This document shows, piece after piece, positions 6,493-13,315 of a stretch of DNA of 15,350 nt (positions are counted from its first letter, which is position 1; every line of letters begins with the position of its first letter). The translations under genes and the position numbers were made by a program. The stretch comes from an uncultured Clostridia bacterium (GTDB lineage Bacteria > Bacillota_A > Clostridia > TANB77 > CAG-508): positions 1-15,350 of the forward strand of contig CALXZF010000100.1 of the NCBI GenBank assembly GCA_944393165.1. The letters are read 5' to 3'. The notes below the pieces were generated by a model. That model was not told where the DNA came from and did no database searches. It saw only the letters and a list, made by a program, of their open reading frames with translations.

Positions 6493-7401
6493 TTAGTTCA
6501 TTTCTACTTTACCGATGATGTCAGTAATGTTTTCTACATTATACTTTTTCATATATTCTTCAATTCCTTCTATTGTTTTTACACTTGTATATGGGTCAAC
6601 AAAATTTCCTGCTCCAATGGAAATTGTTGTAGCACCTGCAAGCATAAATTCTATTGCATCCTCCCCATTCATTATTCCTCCAAGACCCATTATCGGAATT
6701 TGAACTGCTTGTGCAACTTGATATACCATTCTTACAGCTACAGGTTTAATTGCAGGTCCTGATAAACCTCCTGTATTGTTTGCAAGAACTGGTCTTCTTG
6801 TATTAATGTCTATTTTCATACCAAGTAATGTATTTATTAATGAAACTGCATCAGCTCCACCGTCTTCTACTCCTTTTGCAATCTCAGCTATATTAGTTAC
6901 ATTAGGAGTTAATTTTACTATTAATGGTTTTTGCAGTACCTCTCTTACAGCACTAGTTACTTTTCGTACTCCTTCATATGTATTTCCAAATGCCATGCAT
7001 CCCTCTTTTACATTTGGACATGATAAATTAAGTTCTACTCCGTCAATATCTAATGTATTCAAAATTTTACAAAGTTCCACATATTCTTCCACAGAGCTTC
7101 CACAAGCATTTACAATAATTTTTGTGTCAAACTTTCTTAAGTTCGGTAAATCGTTTTCAGCAAAAAATTTCACTCCAGGATTTTGAAGTCCAATACTATT
7201 TAATATTCCACTTGCTGTTTCGCATACTCTAGGCGGTTTGTTTCCGCTTTTTGGTTTTAATGATGTTCCCTTTGTTATTACAGCACCTAATTTGCCCAAG
7301 TCAAAAAACTCGCTGAACTCTCTACCATACCCAAATGTTCCTGATGCAACTGTTACTGGATTTTTCATTTCTATTCCTGCAAAATTCACTCTAGTATTCA
7401 T
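6493..7401 (-). CDS. pyrD: Dihydroorotate dehydrogenase, catalytic subunit (class 1B)
   Basis: PyrD oxidises dihydroorotate to orotate on its FMN and passes electrons to PyrK. At 302 residues it is typical of the class 1B (NAD-linked) enzyme. Visible motifs are NPVTVASGTFGYG near the N-terminus, the FMN-contacting VITKGTSLKP (K44), PRVCETASGILNSIGLQNPG, the loop ELNLSCPNVKEG with the class 1 catalytic base Cys128, and the phosphate-binding end (MGLGGI, GAGNF). Co-occurrence with pyrK supports class 1B. ATG 7401 follows AGAGGAGGAAA. It is the last gene of the pyr cluster, separated from the preceding gene by 142 bp that may hold its own promoter. Confidence 0.96.
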   Translation of the reverse strand: MNTRVNFAGIEMKNPVTVASGTFGYGREFSEFFDLGKLGAVITKGTSLKPKSGNKPPRVCETASGILNSIGLQNPGVKFFAENDLPNLRKFDTKIIVNACGSSVEEYVELCKILNTLDIDGVELNLSCPNVKEGCMAFGNTYEGVRKVTSAVREVLQKPLIVKLTPNVTNIAEIAKGVEDGGADAVSLINTLLGMKIDINTRRPVLANNTGGLSGPAIKPVAVRMVYQVAQAVQIPIMGLGGIMNGEDAIEFMLAGATTISIGAGNFVDPYTSVKTIEGIEEYMKKYNVENITDIIGKVEMN

Positions 7402-7469
7402 AGCATTTCCTCCTCTTACTAAAAATGAACGATAATCTCTCGATATCTTCGTTTTTCTCGTATAAGATG

Positions 7470-7499
7470 TTTATACGGTTTTTTATATTTATTTTACAA
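7470..7499 (-). promoter_or_regulatory. Possible internal promoter and leader hairpin before pyrD
   Basis: On the minus strand TTGTAA (7499-7494), 18 bp and TATAAA (7475-7470) could form a promoter for pyrD. The -10 lies inside a 7-bp hairpin, CGTATAA/TTATACG (7459-7477), which is followed on the plus strand by T6. The leader downstream carries a further weak AACGA/TCGTT dyad (7429-7454). No PyrR-binding sequence is recognised. Confidence 0.35.
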
Positions 7500-7543
7500 A
7501 CACATTTTTCTTTTAAACTAATTGCACTTTTCCATTAATGAAA

Positions 7544-8062
7544 TTAAATATAACTATTTATATTTGATTTAGAAATTTCATCAATAAATTTTATAACTTT
7601 TTCTTCTTTTAAATACTTAGGTTTTCCTATTACAAACTTCATATACTTTGTAACATTTTCATCATAGTCTTTGCCAATCTCATACTTTTCTATTATAGGC
7701 TTATTTAAACAGTCAAAATCATAATAAAATGTATCATTGTTATCTATCGAATTTTCTGTCTCTTTTCTAAAACATTCCATATAAAATTTCTTATCTGTTA
7801 ATAAGTGTAAAAAATATCCTTTCCAATAGTCTTTTTCCATATCCACTTTCGAATCTAGCAAGAACTTATCTAGATTTATCTCCATATCCACATTATTCCA
7901 CTTGCCATAATGTGTTTTACTTTTATCCTCATTTTTATTTATAATTGAAATTAAGTCTGGAGCTATTGCGCCTTGTATGAACTCTTCTTGATTTTTTATT
8001 TCATTTTTATGGTTTTTTATATATTCCTTTGCAACAGCTATATGTATTACAAAACTTGGCAT
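7544..8062 (-). CDS. Small protein resembling zinc-dependent phospholipase C/HD-type hydrolases
   Basis: This 172-residue soluble protein has no signal peptide. It begins MPSFVIHIAVAKEYIK, continues with FIQGAIAPDLIS (residues 29-39), KTHYG (50-53) and GYFLHLLTD (82-90). The set H7, D36, H51, H86 and D90 resembles the metal ligands of the all-helical Zn-dependent phospholipase C-like family, in which 'GxxxPD' and 'HxxxD' elements are typical. This assignment is by motif only, and the substrate is unknown. It lies between pyrK (30 bp gap) and pyrD, with AAGGAGT before the ATG, so it is cotranscribed with pyrimidine genes although no pyrimidine role is known for such proteins. Confidence 0.7.
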   Translation of the reverse strand: MPSFVIHIAVAKEYIKNHKNEIKNQEEFIQGAIAPDLISIINKNEDKSKTHYGKWNNVDMEINLDKFLLDSKVDMEKDYWKGYFLHLLTDKKFYMECFRKETENSIDNNDTFYYDFDCLNKPIIEKYEIGKDYDENVTKYMKFVIGKPKYLKEEKVIKFIDEISKSNINSYI

Positions 8063-8092
8063 TTTTACTACTCCTTAAAATCCTACAACTCA

Positions 8093-8884
8093 TTAAATTT
8101 CTACATCTTTTGAATTAAATACTGGTCCACCCTTGCAAACATGAAAATACTCTGGTGCATCTGCTGGGCTATTTGCTTTCTTTACAGCGCATCCTAAACA
8201 CACACCAAGTCCACATCCCATTCTTTCTTCTAATGATACTTGACAACTTATCCCATTTTCTTCTGCATATTTTTTTACCGCTCTTAGCATTGGTGTTGGT
8301 CCACACGCAAATATGCATTCAAATTTTTCATTTTCCATGTCTTTCGCCAATTTATCAATTACAAATCCTTTTTCCCCATAACTGCCGTCATCTGTACAAA
8401 TAGTTAAGTTGTTAGTTACCTCTTTGAATTCTTTTTCTAGCATAACTAACTCTTTATTTCTAAAACCTAAATAAGCATGAACTACCTTTCCCTTTTGTTT
8501 TGCTTGCTTTGAAAGTTCATATAAAGGAAATATTCCTATTCCTCCACCGAGTATTATTACTTTATCAAATTTATCAAAATTAAATGTGCCAAACCCTAAT
8601 GGTCCAATAATATCTATTTTATCTCCAATTTTTTTCTTAGATAAAATATTGGTACCTTTACCTTTAACTTGAAAAATAAATTCTAAAATTCCATTTTCTT
8701 TGTCCAAATTATATATACTAATTGGCCTTCTAAGAAACGGGTCTATCCCTTCAGTTACCCTAATTTCTATAAAATTTCCTGGTCTAGATAATTGCACAAT
8801 TTCATCTGCTTTAACACTAAACTTATATATTCCTGCGATAATCTCTTTTTTATCAACTAATTCTGCAAATATTTGCTTCGCCAT
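8093..8884 (-). CDS. pyrK: Dihydroorotate dehydrogenase B, electron transfer subunit
   Basis: PyrK carries FAD and a [2Fe-2S] cluster and moves electrons from PyrD's FMN to NAD+. The 263 residues show the order of the family: an FAD-binding barrel with RRPIS (52-56), an NAD-binding domain with GGGIG (113-117) and CGPTPM (194-199), and a C-terminal cluster motif with Cys224, Cys229, Cys232 and Cys250 (GCGLGVCLGC then YFHVCKGGPVF). All four cluster ligands are present. It starts 18 bp after pyrF, with AGGAGA upstream of the ATG, so translation of the two is probably linked. Confidence 0.96.
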   Translation of the reverse strand: MAKQIFAELVDKKEIIAGIYKFSVKADEIVQLSRPGNFIEIRVTEGIDPFLRRPISIYNLDKENGILEFIFQVKGKGTNILSKKKIGDKIDIIGPLGFGTFNFDKFDKVIILGGGIGIFPLYELSKQAKQKGKVVHAYLGFRNKELVMLEKEFKEVTNNLTICTDDGSYGEKGFVIDKLAKDMENEKFECIFACGPTPMLRAVKKYAEENGISCQVSLEERMGCGLGVCLGCAVKKANSPADAPEYFHVCKGGPVFNSKDVEI

Positions 8885-8902
8885 ATTTACACATCTCCTT
8901 TT

Positions 8903-9832
8903 TTAAGATTTAATTGCATTATTTAGTTCATCTCTCATTCTAATAGCCTCTGCTCTAGTAGCTTTGTCAAATTCGTCTTCACTAAACCTGTCTTTCCACC
9001 TATCAGATTTATATGCACACATTAACCCTCTCGAGCTGTTTACAATTCCGCCTACGCCATTTTCATCAAATCCAAGCGCTATATCTTCTGCTTTTCCACC
9101 TTGAGCACCATAACCTGGTATTAAGAAGAATGTATGTGGTGCTATTTTTCTTAAATCTTCTAATTGTTTAGGATATGTAGCGCCCACCACTGCTGAAATA
9201 CTGCTATATCCATATTTTCCCACCAATCCTTTCCCCCATTCTTCCACTAGCTGTGCTACTTTTATATAAATTTCTTCTTTGTTTTCTAGTTTTAAATCTT
9301 GTAATTCTCCTGAAGAAGGGTTTGATGTTTTTACAATAACAAATGCACCTTTCCCATATTTTATACAATCTTCAATAAATGGCTTTATACTATCCGTCCC
9401 CATATATGGGCTTAGAGTCACAAAATCCACATCATATACTGCTTCTTCCCTGTTTCCTATAGATGTTCTTCCCAAAAAAGCATTCGAATATGCCTTAGCA
9501 GTATTTCCAATGTCTCCTCTTTTTATATCCGCCATTACAATCATACCTTTTTCTTTTGCATATTTGCATGTTTCGTCAAAAGCTTCCATTCCATTAAGAC
9601 CATACATTTCGTAGAATGCTATATTGATTTTTACTGAAGGAATAATATCAAAGCTCGCATCAATTAATTTTTTATTGAATTCTAATATAGCTTTTGAAAC
9701 TCCTGCAAAACTATTATCATATTTACTTTTTATAAAATTGGGAATCATGTCATAATTAGGATCTAGCCCTAGAACAGTAGGATTGTTGGTTTCTTTTATT
9801 TTTTCTATTAATCTATCCATTGCATTAATCAT
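8903..9832 (-). CDS. pyrF: Orotidine 5'-phosphate decarboxylase (long, type 2)
   Basis: PyrF decarboxylates OMP to UMP, the last step of de novo pyrimidine synthesis. The 309 residues fit the longer subfamily found in clostridia and actinobacteria. Motifs are TVLGLDPNYDMIP near the N-terminus, PSVKINIAFYE, the catalytic Asp-Lys-Asp segment MADIKRGDIGNTA (D102, K104, D107), SPYMGTDSI, VKTSNPSSGE and the phosphate-binding FFLIPGYGAQGG with NSSRG. The ATG at 9832 has AAAGGGGAG 8 nt upstream; a second ATG four codons on has no such site. It is the first gene of the pyrF-pyrK-(unknown)-pyrD cluster and diverges from the PyrE-like gene. Confidence 0.96.
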   Translation of the reverse strand: MINAMDRLIEKIKETNNPTVLGLDPNYDMIPNFIKSKYDNSFAGVSKAILEFNKKLIDASFDIIPSVKINIAFYEMYGLNGMEAFDETCKYAKEKGMIVMADIKRGDIGNTAKAYSNAFLGRTSIGNREEAVYDVDFVTLSPYMGTDSIKPFIEDCIKYGKGAFVIVKTSNPSSGELQDLKLENKEEIYIKVAQLVEEWGKGLVGKYGYSSISAVVGATYPKQLEDLRKIAPHTFFLIPGYGAQGGKAEDIALGFDENGVGGIVNSSRGLMCAYKSDRWKDRFSEDEFDKATRAEAIRMRDELNNAIKS

Positions 9833-9946
9833 TTAGTAAACTCCCCTTTCTATATTGGTAGTTTATTTATTTTCGATTTTGCCTGGTAAAATATAATTGA
9901 ATTTAATTTATAGATTGAAATAATATACTGAATTCTAACTACTATT

Positions 9947-9976
9947 ACTATATATTAAATGCAAGTTAAAAGTCAA
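9947..9976 (-). promoter_or_regulatory. Likely pyrF operon promoter
   Basis: On the minus strand TTGACT (9976-9971), an 18-bp spacer and TATAGT (9952-9947) form a plausible sigma-A promoter. The leader to pyrF would be about 108 nt. I see no PyrR-binding motif or attenuator hairpin in it. Confidence 0.55.
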
Positions 9977-10005
9977 TAGAAATTTCTAAATCATTTCTTA
10001 TATTG

Positions 10006-10194
10006 TTCACAGCTGGTATTAATATGCAAATCAGTGTATATTTTTTATTTCTGTTTGAGTGCTGAAGGTGGGGACCGACAAGTCTACAAACTGTTATGCG
10101 AAAAGAATTTGAGCATTTACAGTTTATACGCAGTAGGGGGCCGAAAACAGAAAATACAAAATATACACTGATTTGCATCAAAAACAGCCGTGAA
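10006..10194. repeat. Nested inverted-repeat element, long copy (between pyrF and pyrE-like promoters)
   Basis: Outer arms TTCACAGCTG (10006-10015) and CAGCCGTGAA (10185-10194) enclose a perfect 21-bp inverted repeat (10024-10044 with 10158-10178). A second stem, ATTTCTGTTT (10047-10056) with 10145-10155, follows. The centre is a third hairpin, AAACTGT/ACAGTTT (10088-10094 with 10119-10125), reinforced by TGC/GCA. Purine-rich stretches GGTGGGGACCG and GTAGGGGGCCG flank the central hairpin. A shorter copy in the same orientation lies at 13190-13307 and lacks about 84 bp of the centre. It looks like a non-coding mobile (MITE-like) element or a structured RNA; no transposase is present. Confidence 0.85.
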
Positions 10195-10207
10195 TTGTAA
10201 CCTTATA

Positions 10208-10236
10208 TTGACTTATACATTTTTTTATATTATGAT
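10208..10236 (+). promoter_or_regulatory. Promoter of the PyrE-like gene
   Basis: TTGACT (10208-10213), a 17-bp spacer and TATGAT (10231-10236) form a strong sigma-A promoter. Transcription near 10243 gives a short leader of about 29 nt, leaving no room for an attenuator. The nested inverted-repeat element ends about 14 bp upstream. Confidence 0.8.
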
Positions 10237-10271
10237 TCGATTAAGTAAAAAAATAAGGAGGTCTTTGTTTT

Positions 10272-11129
10272 ATGTCTGATATAATGTCATATCTATTTGA
10301 AACAAAAGCAATAAAATTTTGTGAAGAAAATAAGCCATTTTGGTACACTTCTGGCAAGATAGGTCCATATTTTATAAACACACACTTTGTATATGGTAGC
10401 GAAGAAGCCGCAACACAATTATTATCATATATTGATGAATGCTTGGCTGATAAAAACACATTACCACAAAAAATCTTTAAAAAAGTTTTAGAGCAATATA
10501 ACAATAATGAAATATATCATAATGTAATAAATGCTATGAAAAAATACATAGAAAACAGCATTGATTTATCTAAGGTTGATTATATTTCAGGTGGCGAAAG
10601 AAGAGATTGGTTTTTCTCTAATATAGTAGCTCACCTTCTAAATAAACCTCACATATCAATATTCAAAGATTTATCTACAGTTGTAAGTGACAGTAATTTT
10701 GAAAACACAGCCCCTGCAGAAAAAATACTAAATAAACAAGTGCTGCATATAGCTGATTTAATCACAGTTGCATCAAGCTATATTCGTGCTTGGATACCAG
10801 CCATAAGATTTCTAGGTGGAAATATTGGTTACTCATGCGTTGTAGTCGATCGTATGCAAGGAGGCAAAGAAAGAATTGAAAATGAAGGAGTTGAATCTCA
10901 TTCTTTAGTTCAAGTAGATAACAATTTGTTTGAAACCGCATTTGAAAAAGGAATTATAAATAACGCACAATTAGAGATGCTTGAAGGATTTTTCAAAGAC
11001 CCAGATAATACAATGAGAGAATTTTTGATAAATCATCCAGATTTTATAGAAAACGCTTTAAAAGCCGATGAAAAAACAGCTAAGAGAGCTAAATTATTGG
11101 TAGACGGAGATTTATACAATTTGAAATGA
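10272..11129 (+). CDS. pyrE: Orotate phosphoribosyltransferase-like protein (atypical)
   Basis: The 285-residue protein is longer than ordinary PyrE (about 190-215). Its fold markers are in OPRT order: TSGKIGPYF (26-34), YISGGERRDWFF (104-115) ahead of LLNKPHISIFKD, then VLHIADLITVASS (157-169) and VVVDRMQGGKERIENEGV (190-207). The PRPP-binding loop is altered: the usual acidic pair plus TTG(G/A)S reads AD-LITVASS, and the catalytic-loop Lys-x-His-Gly is not seen. An insertion (about 55-100) and a C-terminal extension (about 217-285) are extra. Position next to pyrFKD and the family match suggest the PyrE role, but activity is uncertain and a regulatory role is possible. AAGGAGGT lies 9 nt before the ATG. 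Confidence 0.7.
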   Translation: MSDIMSYLFETKAIKFCEENKPFWYTSGKIGPYFINTHFVYGSEEAATQLLSYIDECLADKNTLPQKIFKKVLEQYNNNEIYHNVINAMKKYIENSIDLSKVDYISGGERRDWFFSNIVAHLLNKPHISIFKDLSTVVSDSNFENTAPAEKILNKQVLHIADLITVASSYIRAWIPAIRFLGGNIGYSCVVVDRMQGGKERIENEGVESHSLVQVDNNLFETAFEKGIINNAQLEMLEGFFKDPDNTMREFLINHPDFIENALKADEKTAKRAKLLVDGDLYNLK

Positions 11130-11185
11130 TAGATTAGGGACAGGTGTTTTTGTATCAAAAGTAACACCTGTCCCCAATCTATCAT
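11126..11185. repeat. Long perfect-stem hairpin on the PyrE-like stop codon
   Basis: A 23-bp arm (11126-11148) pairs with 11163-11185 at 22 of 23 positions around a 14-nt loop. The arm contains GGGACAGGTGTT and overlaps the TGA stop codon. The following ATATTTTCTTTTTCT is T-rich, so the hairpin may terminate transcription. It shares the GGGGACAG core of the other repeats in the window. Confidence 0.88.
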
Positions 11186-11244
11186 ATTTTCTTTTTCTAT
11201 GAATAATAATTATTAAAGTAATAATTATTTTCATGGAGGTTGAT

Positions 11245-12522
11245 ATGAGATTTATTGTTCTATCTTTTAAAAGAAACATTTTACCTCTTTCTTTTGTTTT
11301 AATTTCTTTCTTCTTGGTTATCTTTTCTAGGTCTAATTTAGCTGCAGCAACAAATGGACTTACATTATGGGCAACCTGTGTTGTTCCTTCGCTATTCCCG
11401 TTTTTTGTTATTACTAATTTGCTTACACAAACTAAGGTTGTAGATTTTACTGGAAGACTTCTAGATAAATGCATGAGACCTTTATTTAATGTGCCTGGTA
11501 TTGGCGGCTTTGCTTTTGTAATGGGGTTAATTAGTGGATATCCAGTTGGAGCTAAAGTAGTTGCTGATTTTAGGGAAAATGGTGAAATAACTAAAGATGA
11601 AGGCGAAAGAATGCTAGCTTTTACTAACAATTCTGGTCCATTGTTTATTTTGAGCAGTGTTGGGATTGGACTTTTTGGTGATACTAAAACTGGTTTTTTG
11701 TTGCTTGCGACTCATATTCTATCTTGCATAACTGTTGGAATTATTTTAGGAAAGTTCTCTAAAAAAAGTGATGCGGAGTTTAGGAAAAAATATTCAAAAT
11801 ACTATCATTCTCATAAATCAAATACGACTATACAAGACCATTATCATGTTCAAAATTCATATACTACTAAAACAAAATCTTCTAAGAATGTTAATTTCAA
11901 GAATTTAGGTGAAGTTCTTGGTAACAGCATCAACAATAGCATTTCTACTATTCTAATGATTGGTGGGTTTGTAGTGATTTTTTCAGTAATTATTTCTATT
12001 TTGAATCAAACTCACGCATTAGATTTTCTTGCTAACCTAATAAAGCCATTGCTTAATGTTTGTGGCTTTGATTTAGACTTTGCCAAACCTGTAATTTCAG
12101 GAATTATCGAGCTTACAAATGGAGTAAAAGGGGTTTCTAGTATTCAAATAAAATCTATTTCGCAAAATGTTATTCTTTGTGCTTTCTTGCTTGGTTTTGG
12201 TGGTTTTTCTGTTCTCCTTCAAGTTTTTAGCATTGTAGCTAAAACCGATTTATCGATGAAAAAGTATTTTATTGGCAAATTCATGCAAGGAACATTTGCA
12301 GCAATTTATACATTTTTAGCTTTGAAATTTATACCATTCTTGAATTTGGATTTGGTAGAAACTTCAAGTTTAAATACTAATAGTGTTTCAAATTTGTTGA
12401 ATGCAGATAACCCAATCTACACATTTTTCTATGATTTTGGAATTTTCGTTATTGGAGTAATTATTGTATTTATAATTTTTTCTTTATTTAAGAAGTTATA
12501 TAACAAAGTATTAGAAACATAG
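11245..12522 (+). CDS. ylbJ: Sporulation integral membrane protein YlbJ
   Basis: YlbJ proteins are mother-cell (sigma-E regulon in B. subtilis) membrane proteins needed for normal spore resistance; they have nucleoside-recognition (Gate) type domains, and the exact function is unknown. This 425-residue copy has an N-terminal membrane segment (11-28), the signature WATCVVPSLFPFFVITNLL (42-60), GLISGYPVGAK (94-104) and FTNNSGPLFIL (126-136), then a second half with further membrane helices. The halves are joined by a hydrophilic, His/Tyr/Lys-rich linker (about 170-218). ATG 11245 is chosen because GGAGGT lies 5 nt upstream and the earlier ATG (11233) overlaps that site. Two direct copies of TAATAATTATT (11204-11214, 11219-11229) lie in the upstream region. 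No clear sigma-E promoter is seen. Confidence 0.92.
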   Translation: MRFIVLSFKRNILPLSFVLISFFLVIFSRSNLAAATNGLTLWATCVVPSLFPFFVITNLLTQTKVVDFTGRLLDKCMRPLFNVPGIGGFAFVMGLISGYPVGAKVVADFRENGEITKDEGERMLAFTNNSGPLFILSSVGIGLFGDTKTGFLLLATHILSCITVGIILGKFSKKSDAEFRKKYSKYYHSHKSNTTIQDHYHVQNSYTTKTKSSKNVNFKNLGEVLGNSINNSISTILMIGGFVVIFSVIISILNQTHALDFLANLIKPLLNVCGFDLDFAKPVISGIIELTNGVKGVSSIQIKSISQNVILCAFLLGFGGFSVLLQVFSIVAKTDLSMKKYFIGKFMQGTFAAIYTFLALKFIPFLNLDLVETSSLNTNSVSNLLNADNPIYTFFYDFGIFVIGVIIVFIIFSLFKKLYNKVLET

Positions 12523-12592
12523 TTTTTTAGCATATGCACACGAGATTTGAATATATATTTATTAAATCTATTTTGGTTTAGGAGTGATTTTA

Positions 12593-12835
12593 ATGGAAAG
12601 AAATACAGATAATATGAATAATTTTTATGGAATGCCTCCATATAATTATGATAATTCTTTTGACCCAAATATGGCGGAAAATCCAATGTTTAATCCTATT
12701 GCACAATACGAGCAAGCATATATGTATTATAGGTATTTGACTCAACAAATGGAATATAAAATAAAATGCAAAGAATATGATAAATTATGTAATACCTCTG
12801 GAAGAGGCGAAACCGCCAGAAGTTCTAGAGATTAG
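12593..12835 (+). CDS. Small Asn/Tyr/Met-rich protein of unknown function
   Basis: This 80-residue protein is not recognised. It begins MERNTDNMNNFYGMPPYNYD and is rich in Asn, Tyr, Met and Pro in its first half, followed by a likely helix (AQYEQAYMYYRYLTQQMEYKIKCKEYDKL) and a polar Arg/Ser tail. There is no signal peptide or membrane segment. The start is ATG 12593 with TAGGAG 8 nt upstream; the GTG at 12584 falls on that site. It follows ylbJ by 70 bp and precedes a terminator. Composition and position suggest a sporulation-associated protein such as a coat component, but this is inference only. Confidence 0.75.
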   Translation: MERNTDNMNNFYGMPPYNYDNSFDPNMAENPMFNPIAQYEQAYMYYRYLTQQMEYKIKCKEYDKLCNTSGRGETARSSRD

Positions 12836-12871
12836 TAAATGCGGCTATTTATAGAAAAAGCTATATTTAAG

Positions 12872-12911
12872 AAAAAGACATATCTCAACTCTTTTGAAAT
12901 ATGCCTTTTTT
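12872..12911 (+). terminator. Intrinsic terminator after the ylbJ-side genes
   Basis: AAAAAGACATAT pairs with ATATGCCTTTTT (one A-C mismatch) around a 15-nt loop, ending in T6. It closes the plus-strand genes before the convergent tRNA. Confidence 0.75.
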
Positions 12912-12947
12912 CATTCGTCACTTTTTCACCACTTCTTTAGATAGACG

Positions 12948-12978
12948 AAAAAAATAAGCAAGCCTTGTAATGCTTGCT
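12948..12978 (-). terminator. Intrinsic terminator of the tRNA-Met transcript
   Basis: On the minus strand AGCAAGC and GCTTGCT form a 7-bp GC-containing stem around an 8-nt loop, followed by TATTTTTTT. It starts 6 nt after the tRNA 3' end. The other strand also has a T run, so it may act both ways. Confidence 0.85.
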
Positions 12979-12983
12979 ATTTT

Positions 12984-13060
12984 TGGTAGCGAGAAATGGA
13001 TTCGAACCATCGACCCACTGGGTATGAACCAGTTGCTCTAGCCAACTGAGCTATCTCGCC
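12984..13060 (-). tRNA. tRNA-Met (CAT), elongator type
   Basis: The 77-nt gene folds as a standard cloverleaf: acceptor GGCGAGA/TCTCGCT (G1-U72 wobble), D stem GCTC/GAGC, anticodon stem ACTGG/CCAGT with loop TTCATAC, T stem GATGG/CCATT with TTCGAAT, and an encoded CCA end. The anticodon is CAT. The anticodon stem lacks the three G-C pairs of initiator tRNA, and the sequence resembles the B. subtilis elongator tRNA-Met, so I assign elongator. A tRNA-Ile2 with a lysidine-modified CAT is less likely. Confidence 0.95.
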
Positions 13061-13085
13061 ATATGTTTGTAAAAACGCAATTAAA

Positions 13086-13114
13086 ATTATAATTGTTTTT
13101 TTAATGTTTGTCAA
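13086..13114 (-). promoter_or_regulatory. Consensus promoter of tRNA-Met
   Basis: On the minus strand TTGACA (13114-13109), a 17-bp spacer and TATAAT (13091-13086) match the sigma-A consensus at all twelve positions. Transcription near 13079 begins about 19 nt before the mature 5' end. It is the best promoter in the window. Confidence 0.93.
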
Positions 13115-13189
13115 GCTATATGCTGAATTTTTCTATAAATTTTATCATTATCGTGCATTCAACTTTTTATTTTACTAATTTTTAATTTG

Positions 13190-13307
13190 TTACAATTCAC
13201 GGCTGATACTAATTGGCAAATCAGTGTATATTTTTTGTTTCTGTTTGAGTTCTGAAAGAATACAAAATATACACTGATTTGCTCCCCAAAACAACCGTTA
13301 ATTGTAA
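13190..13307. repeat. Nested inverted-repeat element, short (internally deleted) copy
   Basis: Outer arms TTACAATTCACGGCTG (13190-13205) and CAACCGTTAATTGTAA (13292-13307) enclose a perfect 19-bp inverted repeat (13216-13234 with 13264-13282). The apex (GTTTCTGTTTGAGTTCTGA) matches the long copy at 10006-10194 up to CTGAA, after which about 84 bp of the long copy are missing. It has the same orientation and sits 9 bp from the stop of the next minus-strand gene. Confidence 0.87.
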
Positions 13308-13315
13308 ATTTTATT

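Noticed and set aside
9833..9946. PyrR-type attenuator in the pyrF leader
   Set aside because: No PyrR-binding hairpin motif and no terminator/antiterminator pair could be found by eye.
9966..10181. A minus-strand 71-residue ORF sharing QISVYFVF and NSNRNKKYTLIC with an ORF at 13159-13353
   Set aside because: The similarity is the nested inverted-repeat element read in frame twice. The frames differ elsewhere, have no ribosome binding sites, and cross the element's boundaries.
10006..10194. Retron msr-msd RNA or group II intron fragment
   Set aside because: There is no reverse transcriptase gene nearby, no recognisable msr/msd layout and no intron domain V. The nested stems alone do not support either.
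11233..11244. Earlier ATG start for ylbJ
   Set aside because: This ATG overlaps the GGAGGT that serves the ATG at 11245. The same reasoning moves the start of the photoproduct-lyase-like gene to 6228 and of the small gene to 12593.
12984..13060. Attachment site of an integrated element at the tRNA
   Set aside because: No integrase and no repeated tRNA 3' end are visible. The tRNA is flanked by its own promoter and terminator.
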